Below are positions 44,501-57,176 of a DNA stretch of 64,000 bases, one piece after another. The translations under genes were made by a program, and so were the position numbers. Position 1 is the stretch's first letter; each line of letters starts with the position of its first letter. The notes under the pieces were generated by a model. That model had not been told where the DNA came from. It did not search any database and saw nothing but the letters and a program-made list of their open reading frames with translations. Source of the DNA: Thalassia testudinum (taxonomy: Eukaryota; Streptophyta; Magnoliopsida; Alismatales; Hydrocharitaceae); contig JAZHRO010000036.1 of assembly GCA_037157565.1 (NCBI GenBank), positions 131,386,001-131,450,000 on the forward strand. Direction: 5' to 3'.

Positions 44501-46140
44501 GGATTCGACTCCTCTGTTTGCGGGTCAAGATCCTTCTGTGGTTGATGAGGCATAATCGAGTCATTCTGGAGGTGTGATTCATCAACCAAAGTCTTGATGT
44601 CACAAATTTGTTCGATGACGCCGCAATTAATTCCTTGTTGGGCCTTAAATATATCAATTTTTAGTGTTTGATCTCCAAACTTAAGCTCTATTTGGCCCTC
44701 CTCACAGCTGATGTTGGCTCTAGCAGTAGCCAAGAAAGGTCTCCCTAGAATGATTGGTGTATCCCTAGGGTTCTCAGGTGCATCCATATCTAAGACTATA
44801 AAGTCCACTGGAAAATAGAAATCCCGCACTCTTACGATAACATCCTCGAGAATCCCTTTTGGTGACTTAATAGATCGATCTGCTAATTGTAATGTCACCT
44901 CGGTTGGTTTTAGCTCAGATTCTTCTAGATGGTCAAGTAAGGATGTGGGTATCAGGTTTATGGATGCACCCAAGTCTAACAATGCTCTATCAAATTGGGT
45001 ACCACCTATCTTACAGGAAATCAGGGGAGTCCCAGGATCTTTTGCCTTGGGTGGGAGTCTACTAAGGATTACAGAGCTGGCTTGCTCTGACAGAACAATT
45101 GGGCTCCCTCCCTTGGTTCGCGGCTTACGCTGGGGTGTACATATATTCTTTAGAAATCGTGCGTAAGCTGGTACGTGCCGGATTGCATCCATCAAGGGGA
45201 TGTTTATGTGGACCTGCTCAAAGAGCTTGACCAGGTCCTCAGGGGCCCCGGGTTTGGTGGTCTTCTTTCCCTTGGTCAAGGCCTCGGGAAACGGGATCTT
45301 GGTTGGTTCTTCTAGGATAGGTTCAGGTTGTGGATCCAGAACAGCGGTATCTTGGATAACTATCCTAGGGTCATGGTTATCAGGCTTGGAGTGGTTTGGA
45401 TGATGCGGGTCTTGAGTTGTTTTACCACTACGTGTTGTTACAGAATTTAATCCAGCCTGATTTTGGTTTGGGTTTGGTAAGAGGGGTGGCTGCTGCTGAA
45501 ATCCCGCATAAGAAGTTGATGCTTCCATCTCGTCTGGAGATGGAGCAGTAGGGGCCTGATAAATCCATTGAGCGTGGCCTAAATTTGGATTCATAACGCG
45601 CTTCTGGGTTGGCACATTATTTGGGTTAGGAAGAGGTTGGGAAGGGAGTGTGCCTGGCTGGCGAGAATTTGCCAACTGGGCCAGTTGAGTTTTAACTTCT
45701 GTAAGCTCGTCCTTGTGCTGTTTTTGAATAGCCGCATTCATTTTTTGAATGTCAGCCAGAGTCTGAAGGATTAGGGACATTTGATCCAGATTTGGCCCTG
45801 ATAGATAAGTAGGGTTGGGCCGAGGCTGAGGTGGCTGGTAATGACGAGAGGGCTGTGGGCGGGACTGAAAAGGTGGTCTTTGGGTTTGGGAATTTCCCAC
45901 CCACTGAAAATTGGGATGGTTTCGCCATCCAGGGTTGTAAGTGTTGGAGAATGGGTCGTTCTGGATGGCGTTGAGGTCCTCGCAGGTCTGAGGAACCTCC
46001 TGAGAATCAGGGAAAGGGGGAATGGAGTTCCCCTGGCTGGTGTAGAAAGGATCGGATGATCCTCCGATCCAAGAATCAGATGGGGGAAGATCGGTGGAGG
46101 ATGTTTTGCACAGTCTCCTGTGTGGAAGGAGGTTGTGCAA
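41522..46140 (-). pseudogene. B pol: protease, RT, RNase H and integrase with stop and frameshift
   Basis: A frame of 1156 codons (46140-42670) carries [12 protein letters not shown] of the protease, the RT with [10 protein letters not shown], and RNase H. It ends at a TAG (42670-42672) where C has CAG. The same frame then continues through the integrase zinc-binding motif and [10 protein letters not shown] until a one-base deletion near 42260, relative to C, shifts it. The remainder (D/E of the catalytic core, C-terminal domain) is read at 41522-42187. One nonsense codon and one frameshift make it a recent pseudogene. It is closely related to C. Confidence 0.9.
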
Positions 46141-47194
46141 AGGAGTTACGCGCGGAGGTGGCTCGCTGCAAGTGCTGAGTCAGCTCATCCACCTTCTTTT
46201 CAATGATTGAGACCTTGTCCAATCGACTGGCCATTAATTCCAGGTCGACTGATGCGGACAGGCCCTGCGTCTCATGTGCTCCCTTAAGATTCGTCGCTGC
46301 GCGGGTATTCGTCCTGTCGAATAATCCCATGGAGTCATTGTTGATGGAGTTCTCGCACATGTTTTCGAGAATCTCCCATACGGTGTCTTCATGTTGACCC
46401 ATGATGTTTCCTCCGCAAGTTGCATTGACGAAAAGGCAGATGTCCTCACGGAGTCCCTGGTAAAAAGATTGGACTTGTTCCCATTTAGGAACTCCGTGAT
46501 GGGGGCACTTCCTCATGAGATCCTGAAAATGATCCCATGCCTCATGGAGAGGTTCTCCTGATTGTTGAGTGAAGTGTGTAATCTGATGGCGCAAGGCGTT
46601 GGTCCGACCAACGGGAAAAAACTTTTTCAAAAACTCGGATTGAAGTTCTTCCCAAGTGTTGATCGGCCGGGTCTGAGTTTGATACCAATGGGCGGCCTTG
46701 TCCATAAGAGAAAAGGAGAACATCTTCATGAGAAGAATATCCCGATTTTGCGCATCTGATCCAAAAGTGTGGGCCAGATGCTTTAGCTGTTTGATGTGCT
46801 GGAAGGGATCTTCAGAATTAAGCCCATGGAATTTAGGTATAGCATGAATCATGTTGGGCTTTAATTCGGAATCAGGTCCTCCAGTCGGGATTATGACTCG
46901 AGGCTCAATGGCCACCGCAGCAGGATTGTAGTGGTCCTGCATCATAGGACGCTGTGGTGGGTGCACGAAGTTTTGGAAGAGGTCATTGAGTCACTGGAGC
47001 TGGTGTTCCAGATTATTTTCTTCCTCAACTGGCTGAGCCATGATGGGGGAAGAAGAAGAACTTGGTTCTGAATCAGAAGAGAGAATAATGTGAGGGTGTT
47101 TCTGCACAAACACGGGAGTCGAGGCTTGGCCTTGACGAGAGCGAATTTCTAAAGGAGGTCTTAAGGGTGGTCTTAGGGACCTCCTTCCGTACAT
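46076..47194 (-). pseudogene. B gag with stop and 23-base deletion
   Basis: Gag starts at 47194 ([11 protein letters not shown]). It is broken by TGA at 46988-46990, where A has CGA, a C-to-T change at a CpG. It reopens at 46966 and runs through the capsid-like blocks to HRSSP, where 23 bases present in A are missing and the frame shifts into that of pol at 46140. Otherwise it matches A almost residue for residue. The upstream 70 bases (47195-47264) are leader. Confidence 0.9.
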
Positions 47195-47259
47195 GCACTG
47201 TTGGAAGAGGTAAGTTTAGAAGGTGCTGGACCCAATCAAGGCACCCAAAAATGTGTTGG

Positions 47260-47264
47260 GTGAC
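47260..47264. repeat. Target-site duplication of C, left copy
   Basis: GTGAC directly outside the LTR of C. The second copy is at 60784-60788. Joining the flanks restores the leader of B as seen in A. Confidence 0.93.
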
Positions 47265-49922
47265 TGTTCAAGGACGTTTCGTGCGGATTTAAAGGCGTAT
47301 TACGTTGCAGTAGAACCGACAAAACGTTTAAACAAATAATTTTATTACTCGAACAACTAGAGTATCCGAGGTCGAACACAGGGAGCAAACTCAGTACTTT
47401 GTAAAACCCAAGAATACAACTGTTAAATGCAAATATAATTGATTCAAAGAGTTTTTAAGAAAGATGTAAAAAAATAGAATTAGACGTCTGATTTATGTAT
47501 CAGACGTCTTAAATGTGATCTTTCTTTCTCTTTTTCTTCTTCTGCTTTGCCTTTCGGATCTCTTTGCAATCTTCCCTTGTCCTTCTTCTTCTTCTCCTGC
47601 GAAGACTTCTAACCTTTCTGTTTTCCTCCTTCTCCTGCGAAGACTTCTTTCTTTCTTCTTCTTCTGTCTTGCTTCTCCTTTCTTCGTTGCCTTCTTCTTC
47701 TTCTTTGTCTTGCTTCTCCTTTCTTCTGCAGCGGCCACGTCCTTCTCCTGCAATCAGCCTGCCTGCACAGGGAACAAAACCTAACCCTTCTCCCTCTACC
47801 CGCGCGTGTCTCTCTCTCAAGCAATTCACTCTAACCGCTCTACCAGAGCCAGTCTCAATCGGGTCGGATCGTACCCGGGACCAGGCGCACCTGCAGGTGT
47901 GTGATGCGCGAGGAGTGCGTAGGTCTAGGTCGGGTCGGATCCGCCAGGTCCGCGTGGTCAGGCCGCGGACGAGGCGGGTGGGGTCAGTGAGGGACCTCAC
48001 CCCTGTGCTTTCGAGGCAGTAAACGTATATCACAAAAACTCTTTATACCATACCTGTGCCTTGAGATTCCACGATGTGGGACTAAACGTTCCGCCCTTCC
48101 TTTGCGTGCACCCGCAGACTCTCGTGTGCAATTGCCCACGCTGAAGGCCCTGCTGGTGTTCCTTGCTGAACTCAGTCACCTCGCAACACTTGCGAGAGTC
48201 TGCTGCACCTGCCGCCTGGGAAGCCTGACGCCTGCTGCTGCTCCAAGCTTCCTGCTGCTTCGGCTGTTAATGGCGGCCGGGGCGTTCACCTGAGCTTCCA
48301 CAGAACGGCCTATTGGCCCAATTAGAATAGCTGGACACCTTCGCTGTAGCACGGCGAAGGCGGTGGGTGATGCTGCAGGTTGCCGGTCGGCCTAGGCGTG
48401 CCCGCCCAGGTCAACCTGTGGCCGGAGATGGTGGGTTGTTCGGGGGGTGGTTATGGAGGTCTGGAGTGGCAGTTGTGGGGTGGAGCGAGTTCCTGGTGGT
48501 GAGGCGGAGCTCACGAGGTGGTTGGCGAGCCGTATGGAGTGGCGGAGTGGTGTGGGCGGCTCGCCGGAGTTCGGTCGGTGATGTGGAAGATGAGGGTGGT
48601 CAGCGTCGGTCGAGGGGTAATCAGATGAGATAACAGGGGGAAAAGAGAGAGGATAGGATGGAGAGGAGTTCTAACCTAATTGTAAGGACGAAAGGGGACA
48701 GAAGGCGGACAGCAGTACTTGCTGTCGCCGGAGAAGATGACGCCCAGTGGGGGAGAACGGCGGCGACGACGGGGCTGAGGCGGCGTGCGCTGGTACTGCG
48801 CGACGCGGAGGGAGGTCAGGAAGCTAACTCTGCCACTGGTTTTGTGGCAGAGCGAAGATGGAGGGGAGGGGGGCTCGCCGGAGCTAGCTGGGGCATTTGG
48901 CCGAGCAGGAGGAGAGGAATTGAAGGGGGAAACTCGGCCAAATCAAGCTCAGCCCCTTCGGCCGGAGTTGTGGGTTCTTATATAGGCGCTGGACTTGGTG
49001 TGCAGGGCGTGAAGGGCACGTAATTGCCTGAGGTTGGTCGCCGGAGATGGAAAGGAGTTAGGATACCCAAATCTCTCATGTGTTCGCACGAGAGATTGGG
49101 TTCACACCAACGATTGTAATTGACTTTATAAGGAAGGGAATTCCTCAGAGAATCCTCCTTCCATTTCTGGGAGGGAATCTCTGAGGGATTAGAGAGCAAT
49201 CCCTCTCCGAACCTCGTCGGAGCTCGGTTCTGCCCTAGCAATGGCGGCAGGACCGGTTTGCAAAGGAGGCGAAGAACCTAGGGGGTTCTCTGCAACGGTA
49301 TTCAAAAGATAGGGACCAATTTGTGATTTGGGTGTACTAAATTGCAAAGTAGGTCAAGATGACCCCTCCTTAGGTCCAAATTTTGGTACAAACCTAATTT
49401 GGACCTAAGGAATTCAATGGAGAAGTTAGACTTCAGGTTTGACCTTGTTTGACTGGATATTTTGCGTAAAAACCTAAATTAGGTTAATTGAAGAGCTATG
49501 ACCCTAATCTAGGTCAAACTAGGTTCCAAAGGCCAAATTAAGTGTTCTAAATCCTAGAGTATGTTTTTTCATGATTTGTAGAGGGTTTACTTGATTTTTT
49601 TTCTGACCGAAACCTTGTTAATTTAAGCGGGTCTGTTTTAGGGTTACCAAGTGTCTTTTAGTTCTTAGATTGCACATGAACCCATTTCTGATTGACTCAA
49701 CCCACTTTTTATCTCATTTAGACCATTTGACCCATGTTTTGCCTCTAAGAAATCCTGTTTATCTACTGCAATGGTAAAATTGCAGTTTTAACCTTTATTT
49801 CATGTTTTCTTCTCAGAGCACTTGTTCCTTCAGTTAGGCCTTCTTCTAGGTTATGTAGGAGCTTTTATCTTCTTTATTGGGTCAAAATGAGCTAGTTATG
49901 GCTCATGATGAGGCTCTCATCA
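47265..49922 (-). repeat. C 3' LTR
   Basis: It is 2658 bp. On the minus strand it starts TGATGAGAGCCTCATCA and ends GTCCTTGAACA. The TATA box TATATAAG is at 48978-48985, the upstream hairpin at 49066-49100 (one arm mutated), the downstream hairpin at 48708-48726 and the phased AGACGTCT pair at 47482 and 47502. Long Ser/Leu- or Arg/Lys-rich frames (up to 174 codons) come from its TTCTTC-rich stretch. Confidence 0.95.
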
Positions 49923-49960
49923 TACCCCCATGCCTAGCTTTTGCTAGTCCCTTAGCAAAA
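49923..49960 (-). promoter_or_regulatory. C polypurine tract and stem-loop
   Basis: The minus strand reads AGCTAGGCATGGGGGTA up to the LTR boundary. Next to it, TTTTGCTA (49939-49946) pairs with TAGCAAAA (49953-49960). The arrangement is the same in B and in the X1 element. Confidence 0.88.
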
Positions 49961-50382
49961 TTTCAAAGTTTTAACTTCCGTTCTAGACACTGAATGTTGT
50001 CAATAATGATAAGTGCTTCTCCTTTTTCTTTTGTGATTAGGTGGGAATGCCGACAATAGGCCTAGAGGTACTCAAGTACCAACCAAAATCCGGACCTGTT
50101 CCGCTTTAGCCTCAGTCTCTTGCAAAGGTTTCTACGGCCCACAGAACCTAACCTAGGGTTTGTTGGACTCCGCGGTTAAAGCACCCGTGCTTGAGATATT
50201 TTTAGCCTAAGTTCAGTTTGCAGTGCGTTTTTTTTTTGTAAGAGAGAGATAGAAGATTTATTTGTTTGGAGAGCTTTTCTCTCTCTTTTTTTTTTTTTTT
50301 ATTTTTTTATTTCTAGCTTCGGATTAGCTTCTCAACACGGTCTGTATCGGATTCCTCGTCCCCATCATCAATCCTCAAAGGT

Positions 50383-50540
50383 CCCTGGCTTTCGAGATTT
50401 CGAGATAATCCCGCCCATGGCAACCCCCGGAACCCTGGCTTTCGAGATTTCGAGATAATCCCGCCCATGGCATTCCGTGGCCGAATTCAGACCCTGGCGA
50501 TCGACATTTCGTGATAATGCCACCCATGGTATCTGAACCA
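50383..50540. repeat. Three-unit tandem repeat in Athila 3' tail
   Basis: Units start with CCCTGGC at 50383, 50433 and 50492 and share TTTCGAGATAATCCCGCCC-ATGG with small differences. The equivalent repeats are in both B tails (about 36775-36910 and 40400-40550), so the array predates the split of B and C. Confidence 0.85.
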
Positions 50541-51232
50541 GCAGAGTGCTTACATGCCCCCAGTAGGATATTTAAATATCCTAAGAGACAAGCACCGAGG
50601 AGACGATATGTTGTTACGCATCTTCGAGGGGAATTTCCCGCCTCTCCGCGCTGGGAACTTGTCCAAATCAACTTGTGTTGATTGGCCGCTCCTAATCTAG
50701 GTGACTTTTTCAGAGTATTAAACGCTCTTGCGTGTTTTGAATATTTATGCGCACTGAACCAGACTGTGTGTGAATTTGGGTGCTTAGGTTACCGGATCCC
50801 GCAAACCGGAGGTCAGTTAACGAGGCCGAATACTTCCTAAGCCTTAGACCTAATACTTAAGCTTTGCATTTTCCTCAACCTCTTGAGGATTGTCCAGATT
50901 TTAACGGATACGTGAATTTTTAAGCAAAAAATCTAGCCCAAGAGGCCTAAGACCAGCGTTCCCGCTAATCTCTTGTTATATCTCTGTAGCATTTTTCTTT
51001 TCTTTTTCTTGACTCGGTCTAGAACTTCAGTTAACCCCTTAATCTTTTACTAATGACTTTTTCTTTTTCTTTTCCTTTTGTGCTCCTTTCTTTATTTTTG
51101 CTCTTTTTGTCATTTTTCTTTCTTTTCCTCCTCTCATTTGTATGACCCTGAATTGTTCCTCCCCTCTTTTTTTTTTTTTTTTTTTTGTATGAAACCCTTT
51201 CTTGATATGAATTTTCTGTCATTTTGCACTTT

Positions 51233-51250
51233 CATACCCCCCCATGCCTA
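51233..51250 (-). promoter_or_regulatory. Internal second polypurine tract of C
   Basis: The minus strand reads TTAGGCATGGGGGGGTATGA, almost the same as the terminal tract plus the first bases of the LTR (CTAGGCATGGGGGTATGA), but lies 1.3 kb upstream of it. It is also present in both tails of B. Confidence 0.75.
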
Positions 51251-51536
51251 AGATTTGCAATGTCCCCATTGTAAATTAGGTGGGTTCGAATTCAGCTTAG
51301 TTCATGTGTTAGGACAGGTGTGTGGTGAGTGAATGGGTCGAAGCGACTTGTTGCGAACGATTTCTAATCTCGGGTAGGTATACCTGAGGTGAAGTCGGCT
51401 GTTCTAATGGATGAACCCTAAAGTGCAATATGAGTTCCGCATAGCGATGTCAGAAACGGTTTCAGGTTTTTCAAAGAATGACGGGTTGCCTCCCGTTAAG
51501 CGCTGAGTTTTACGCCATCGGCTGGGCGTAATGAGC

Positions 51537-54500
51537 TCAAGAGGAAAGGAGGGTAAAGGATGACTCAGTCAAATCTATATCGGTCATGTCAATGAACGGC
51601 TTGAGTCTCTGCCCATTCACGACAAATGGTTCAGAATCGTGGCTGAGTGGGCTGATTTCAATAGCTCCATTTCCGAAGATTTGGCGGACTAGGTAGGGTC
51701 CGACCCACTTGGATCTTAGCTTTCCTGGGAATAGTTTGAGTCGAGCATCAAAGAGTAAAACTTTTTGACCAGGATGAAAGACCTTTCTAGAAATGTGTTT
51801 GTCGTGAAAAGCTTTAACCCGTTCTTTGTAAATTCGCGAGTTCTCATATGCGTCGTGGCGTAATTCATCGATCTCGCTCATTTGAAATCTTCTGTGGGTT
51901 CCAGCCTTAGAAAGGTCGAGATTACAGGTCCGTACTGCCCAATAGGCTTTATGCTCCAATTCGACAGGGAGGTGACATGCCTTCCCGTACACTAGTCTGA
52001 AGGGAGACATTCCTAATTGGGTCTTGTGGGCGGTCCTATAGGCCCACAATGCTTCCGGAAGCCGAGAAGACCAATCTTTTCTATCAGGTCGAACAGTAAC
52101 CTGAAGGATCTTCTTGATCTCTCGGTTAGATAGCTCAGCTAGACCATTAGTTTGGGGGTGGTAAGGAGTAGAGATTCGGTGTGACACCCCGTATTTGATC
52201 ATCAGTGTCTTGAACTGAGCGTTTGTAAAATGGGTCCCTCCGTCGGAAATTATAGCACGCGGAATCCCGAACCTTGAGAAAATGTTTTGATGAAGGAATT
52301 TTATAACGACTTTATGATTGTTGGTTCGGGTCGGAATGGCTTGTATCCACTTGGAAACATAATCAACTGCGAGTAAAATGTATTCGAAGCCATCCGAGGT
52401 AGGAAAGGGTCCCATGAAATCAATCCCCCAAATATCAAAAATTTCGCATACCAAGATCGGCTGTAGAGGCATCATGTCTCTATGGCTCATGTTGCCTAGA
52501 GTCTGGCAACGGGAACATGCCTTACAGTGATTGTATGCATCTTTGAAAATTGTGGGCCAGTAGAAACCACACTGGAGGACTTTCGATGCGGTTTTATGTC
52601 CTGAAAAATGTCCACCGCATGCCTGGTCATGGCAAAATGAGAGTATGTCTTTGATTTCCACTTCCGTGACGCATCGTCGGATTATCTGATCAGCACCAAT
52701 GCGGAAGAGATATGGGTCTTCCCATAGGTAATACTTGGCATCGGAACGCAATTTGTCCTTTTTGGCCTTCGACCAATCGGGCGGAATCTGATGTGATGCC
52801 AGGTAATTAACAATATCGGCGAACCATGGAAGACTTGTACTGATAGTCAGGAGGTGCTCATCAGGAAAATGTTCTGTAATAGGTCCGGACGGATCAATAA
52901 TTTCAGGATGAAGGCGGGATAAATGATCAGCTACCACATTGTGCTTTCCCGCCTTGTCGCGAATCTCGATGTCAAATTCTTGCAACAGCAAGATCCAGCG
53001 GATTAATCGAGGTTTCGCGTCCTTCTTGGCTAGGAGATGCCTCACAGCTGTGTGATCCGAGTATATGATAACACGGGAACCCAGAAGGTATGATCTGAAT
53101 TTTTCCAGGGCAAATACTACAGCCAGCAGCTCTTTCTCAGTAACCGTATAGTTACGCTGAGCCTCATCCAGTGTTTTGCTGGCGTAGTAAATGACCACAG
53201 GTTTCCCGTCAATTTTCTGCCCCAAAATCGCTCCTACAGCGAAGTCAGATGCATCGCACATGATCTCAAAGGGTTGAGACCAATCAGGGGACTGTAGGAT
53301 TGGGGCTTGGGTGACTCGGTCACGTAAGATCTCAAATGCTTGAGTGCATTCCTTGGAAATTCCGAAAGGCACATCCTTGGAAAGCAGATTGGTCAGGGGG
53401 CGCGCGATTTTGGAGAAATCAGGGATGAATCGACGGTAGAAACCGACGTGCCCCAAAAAAGATCGGATGTCCTTAATCGAGCTAGGCATAGGGAGCTTGG
53501 AAATCAGGTTAACCTTAGCTCGATCCACTTGGATGCCTTTCTCTGAGATTAAATGTCCCAGGACAATTCCCTCAGGCACCATGAAATGGCTCTTTTCCCA
53601 GGAAAGAACCAAATTCACCTCGATGCACCGCCTGAGTATATGGACCAAGTGTTGGAGGCAATCGTCAAATGATTGTCCAAAAACTGAAAAGTCATCCATG
53701 AAGACTTCCAGATAGTCACCTACCATATCTGAGAATATGGCAAGCATGCACCGCTGAAAAGTTGCAGGTGCATTGCAGAGACCGAACGGCATCCTTCGAA
53801 ACGCGTACGTCCCGAAGGGACAGGTGAATGTGGTCTTTTCTTGGTCCTCTGGATGGATTGCCACCTGATTGTAACCGGAGTACCCGTCAAGAAAGCAGAA
53901 GAATCTATTTCCCGCTAGTTTCTCGAGGATCTGATCAATAAACGGTAGTGGGAAATGATCCTTCTTCGTGGAGGAATTTAGTCTTCTGTAATCAATGCAG
54001 ACTCTCCACGAATTAGCTATTCGGGTAGGAATGACTTCCCCGGTTTCTGTCGTGATGATGGTAAGTCCTGCCTTCTTAGGTACCACTTGTGTTGGACTCA
54101 CCCAACGACTGTCGGAGATCGGGTAGATGATCCCTGCATCTAACCACTTAATGATCTCCTTTTTCACGACCTCCTGTAGGTTAGGGTTTAGTCGCCTTTG
54201 CATTTCTCTTGAAGGTCGTGAGCCTTCTTCTGTATAGATTCGATGCGTGCAGTATGAAGGGCTTATACCAGTCAAATCATCTAGAGTCCATCCAATGGCT
54301 CTACGATGTTGCTGGAGAACAGAAATCAAACGGAGTTCCTGGTCAGGTGTGAGTTGAGAATTGATAATCACAGGAAACGTTTGATTTGAATCCAAAAAGA
54401 CATATTTTAGATGTTCAGGAAGGGGCTTGAGTTCCATGACAGGATTGTCAGCAGCAGCGGGTGGTTCAGGGTTTGTATCGGGAGCAATGGTAGGAGTCAT

Positions 54501-57176
54501 AGGTGTGTCTAGATTGTGTTCGCACTCCTCTGTTAGCGGTTTTTGATTTTCTAGTGGTTGATCAGAAATAATCAGGTTGTCCTCTATGTGCAGTTCATCA
54601 ACCACGGTTTTGACATCACAAATTTCCTCTATAACCCCGCAATTAATCCCTTGTTGGGCTTTGAAAATGTCGATCTTCAGATTTTGATTCCCAAATTTTA
54701 ATTCTATCTGGCCCTCTTCGCAGTTTATATTGGCCCTAGCAGTGGCCAGAAAGGGTCTCCCTAATATGATTGGTGTGTCCCTTGGGTTCTTAGGTGCATC
54801 CATGTCCAGTACTATGAAGTCCACTGGGAAATAAAAATCTCGTACCCTAACAATGACATCCTCGAGTATTCCTTTGGGTGACTTGATGGATCGATCAGCT
54901 AACTGCAATGTCACCTCAGTGGGTTTAAGTTCAGATTCTTCAAGGTGGTCAAGGAGGGATGTAGGTATTAAATTTATGGAGGCACCTAGGTCTAGTAGGG
55001 CTTTATCAAGTTGGGTTTCACCAATTTTACAAGAAATCAAGGGGGTTCCTGGGTCTTTAGCCTTGGGTGGGAGTTTGCTCAGGATGACAGAGCTGGCTTG
55101 CTCTGACAGTACAATCGGATTCCCATCCTTGGTTCGCGGCTTACGTTTAGGTGTACATATGTCTTTCAAGAATCTTGCGTAAGCCGGTATGTGGCGGATT
55201 GCATCCATCAACGGGATGTTTATCTGGACCTGTTCAAAGAGCTTGACCAGATCCTCCTCAGGAGCCACAGGTTTGGTTGTCCTTTTTCCTTTGGTCAAGG
55301 CCTCAGGAAATGGGATCCTAGCTGGTTCCTCTAGGATAGGTCCAGGTTCTTGATCTGGGACAGTAGTATCTTGGATGACTACCCTAGGGTCTTGGCGATT
55401 ATCAGGCTTGGAGTGGTTCAGATAATGTGGGTCTTGTGTTGTTTTACCACTACGTGTTGTTACAGAGTTTAATCCAGCCTGACTTTGGTTTGGGTTAGGT
55501 AGGAGAGGTGGCTGCTGCTGAAATTCTGCATAAGATGTAGAAGCCTCCATCCTGTCTGGTGATGGAGTAGCAGGGGCCTGATAAATCAAATGTGCGTGGC
55601 CTGAATTTGGATTCATAATGCGCCTCTGGGTCGGCACATTATTTGGGTTGGGCAGAGGTTGCGAAGGAAGGGTGCCAGGTTGGCGAGAATTTGCCATCTG
55701 GGCCAGTTGGTTGCGAACCTCTGTGATCTCGTCCTTGTGCTGTTGTTGCATTGCCGCATTCGTTTTTTGAATGTCAGCCAGCGTTTGAAGGATAAGAGTC
55801 AATTGATCCTGATTTTGCCCAGATTGGTAGGTGGGATTGGGCCGAGGCTGAGGCGGCTGATATGGACGAGGAGCTTGTGGGCGGGGTTGATATGGTGGTT
55901 TTTGAGAGTTTCCCGCCCACTGAAAGTTAGGATGATTTCGCCATCCAGGGTTGTAGGTATTGGAGTATGGGTCGTTCTGGATGGCGTTGAGGTCCTCGCA
56001 GTTCTGAGAAACCTCAGGAAAGTCAGAATACGAGGGTTCAGATTGTGGATAGGGGCTCATCCCCTTGGCAGGTTGGTGATAGATGTTTTGCACTGTTTCC
56101 CTTGCCAGAGGAGGTCGTGCAAAAGAGTTTTGTGCAGAGGTGGCTTGCTGCAAATGTCGAGTTAGCTCGTCCACCTTCTTTTCTATGATAGAGACCTTGT
56201 CCAACCGACTGGCCATCAATTCCAGGTCAACAGAAGTGGACAGGTCCTGCGTCTCATGTGTCCCTCTTAGATTCGTCGATGCGCGGGCATTCGTCCTGTC
56301 GAATAAGCCCAAGGAGTCATTGTTTATGGAGTTCTCGCACATATTTTCGAGAATCTCCCACACCGTGTCCTCGTGTTGGCCCATGATGTTTCCTCCACAT
56401 GTTGCATTGACGATTAGACGAATATCCTCACGGAGTCCCTGGTAAAAAGACTGGACTTGTTCCCACTTAGGAACTCCGTGATGGGGACATTTTCGCATGA
56501 GATCTAGGAATCGATCCCAAGCTTCGTGAAGAGGTTCTCCCTGTTGTTGAGTGAAATGAGTGATCTGGTGGCGCAAGGCATTCGTCCGGCCAACAAGGAA
56601 GAATTTTTTCAAAAATTCGGACTGTAATTCCTCCCAAGTGTTGATCGGGCGGGTCTGAGTCTGATACCAGTGCGCGGCCTTGTCCAAGAGGGAGAACGAA
56701 AACATTTTCATGAGTAGGATATCCCGGTTTTGTACATCTGACCCGAAAGTCTGGGCCAGATGCTTGAGTTGTTTAATGTGTTGGAATGGATCCTCAGAGT
56801 TAAGCCCATGGAACTTTGGTATGGCATGAATCATATTGGGCTTTAGATCAGAATCGGGTCCTCCAATTGGGATTCGTACTCGGGGTTCAATTGCCACCGC
56901 AGCGGGATTATAGTGATCTCGCATCATAGGTCGCTGTGGTGGGTTTACAAAGTTCTGAAAGAGATCGTTCAAGCGTTGAAGTTGGTGTTCAAGGTTATTC
57001 TCATCTTCAATGGGTTGTGCCATGATGGGAGAAGAAGGAGAATCAGGGTCTGAATCAGATGAAAGATTTATGTGGTGGGGTTGCTGCACAAACAAGGGCG
57101 TCGAGGCTTGGCCTCGGCGAGAATGAATTTCTAGAGGAGGTCTTAAAGGTGGTCTTAAGGACCTCCTACCAAACAT
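51537..57176 (-). CDS. C gag-pol polyprotein, Athila lineage, intact
   Basis: One frame of 1879 codons. Gag occupies about residues 1-640 with a capsid-like region at about 100-260 and no CCHC knuckle. A second in-frame Met at 52 ([10 protein letters not shown]) could also serve as start. The retropepsin active site is DLGAS at 729-733. RT (about 1010-1250) has the YVDD-equivalent FMDD at 1159-1162. RNase H has CDAS (Asp 1308) and YSDH near 1374. Integrase has an HHCC zinc motif (about 1516-1557) and a D,D-35-E core: Asp 1586, Asp 1645 and Glu 1681. The C-terminal end is DLTESSF. Every catalytic residue I can place is present. Gag and pol are not separated by a stop or shift, so processing must rely on the protease. 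The product acts in cytoplasmic particles, then in the nucleus. Confidence 0.95.
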   Translation of the reverse strand: MFGRRSLRPPLRPPLEIHSRRGQASTPLFVQQPHHINLSSDSDPDSPSSPIMAQPIEDENNLEHQLQRLNDLFQNFVNPPQRPMMRDHYNPAAVAIEPRVRIPIGGPDSDLKPNMIHAIPKFHGLNSEDPFQHIKQLKHLAQTFGSDVQNRDILLMKMFSFSLLDKAAHWYQTQTRPINTWEELQSEFLKKFFLVGRTNALRHQITHFTQQQGEPLHEAWDRFLDLMRKCPHHGVPKWEQVQSFYQGLREDIRLIVNATCGGNIMGQHEDTVWEILENMCENSINNDSLGLFDRTNARASTNLRGTHETQDLSTSVDLELMASRLDKVSIIEKKVDELTRHLQQATSAQNSFARPPLARETVQNIYHQPAKGMSPYPQSEPSYSDFPEVSQNCEDLNAIQNDPYSNTYNPGWRNHPNFQWAGNSQKPPYQPRPQAPRPYQPPQPRPNPTYQSGQNQDQLTLILQTLADIQKTNAAMQQQHKDEITEVRNQLAQMANSRQPGTLPSQPLPNPNNVPTQRRIMNPNSGHAHLIYQAPATPSPDRMEASTSYAEFQQQPPLLPNPNQSQAGLNSVTTRSGKTTQDPHYLNHSKPDNRQDPRVVIQDTTVPDQEPGPILEEPARIPFPEALTKGKRTTKPVAPEEDLVKLFEQVQINIPLMDAIRHIPAYARFLKDICTPKRKPRTKDGNPIVLSEQASSVILSKLPPKAKDPGTPLISCKIGETQLDKALLDLGASINLIPTSLLDHLEESELKPTEVTLQLADRSIKSPKGILEDVIVRVRDFYFPVDFIVLDMDAPKNPRDTPIILGRPFLATARANINCEEGQIELKFGNQNLKIDIFKAQQGINCGVIEEICDVKTVVDELHIEDNLIISDQPLENQKPLTEECEHNLDTPMTPTIAPDTNPEPPAAADNPVMELKPLPEHLKYVFLDSNQTFPVIINSQLTPDQELRLISVLQQHRRAIGWTLDDLTGISPSYCTHRIYTEEGSRPSREMQRRLNPNLQEVVKKEIIKWLDAGIIYPISDSRWVSPTQVVPKKAGLTIITTETGEVIPTRIANSWRVCIDYRRLNSSTKKDHFPLPFIDQILEKLAGNRFFCFLDGYSGYNQVAIHPEDQEKTTFTCPFGTYAFRRMPFGLCNAPATFQRCMLAIFSDMVGDYLEVFMDDFSVFGQSFDDCLQHLVHILRRCIEVNLVLSWEKSHFMVPEGIVLGHLISEKGIQVDRAKVNLISKLPMPSSIKDIRSFLGHVGFYRRFIPDFSKIARPLTNLLSKDVPFGISKECTQAFEILRDRVTQAPILQSPDWSQPFEIMCDASDFAVGAILGQKIDGKPVVIYYASKTLDEAQRNYTVTEKELLAVVFALEKFRSYLLGSRVIIYSDHTAVRHLLAKKDAKPRLIRWILLLQEFDIEIRDKAGKHNVVADHLSRLHPEIIDPSGPITEHFPDEHLLTISTSLPWFADIVNYLASHQIPPDWSKAKKDKLRSDAKYYLWEDPYLFRIGADQIIRRCVTEVEIKDILSFCHDQACGGHFSGHKTASKVLQCGFYWPTIFKDAYNHCKACSRCQTLGNMSHRDMMPLQPILVCEIFDIWGIDFMGPFPTSDGFEYILLAVDYVSKWIQAIPTRTNNHKVVIKFLHQNIFSRFGIPRAIISDGGTHFTNAQFKTLMIKYGVSHRISTPYHPQTNGLAELSNREIKKILQVTVRPDRKDWSSRLPEALWAYRTAHKTQLGMSPFRLVYGKACHLPVELEHKAYWAVRTCNLDLSKAGTHRRFQMSEIDELRHDAYENSRIYKERVKAFHDKHISRKVFHPGQKVLLFDARLKLFPGKLRSKWVGPYLVRQIFGNGAIEISPLSHDSEPFVVNGQRLKPFIDMTDIDLTESSFTLLSS

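Larger units (their letters stand above)
49961..51536 (-). other. C 3' untranslated tail
   Basis: About 1.6 kb separates pol from the polypurine tract. It contains three units of a 50-59-bp repeat (50383-50540), the palindrome AGGATATTTAAATATCCT (50565-50582), pyrimidine-rich runs and an internal polypurine tract (51233-51250). I find no envelope-like gene, and the only frames are under 100 codons and not conserved in B. Confidence 0.8.

Noticed and set aside
47509..48033. A 174-codon Arg/Lys/Glu-rich frame, identical in both LTRs of C
   Set aside because: Identity only reflects LTR duplication during transposition. The composition comes from a GAAGAA-rich tract and the opposite strand is just as open.
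49961..51536. An envelope-like gene after pol, as in some Athila elements
   Set aside because: No frame over 100 codons, no membrane or signal segment, and no frame shared by B and C.
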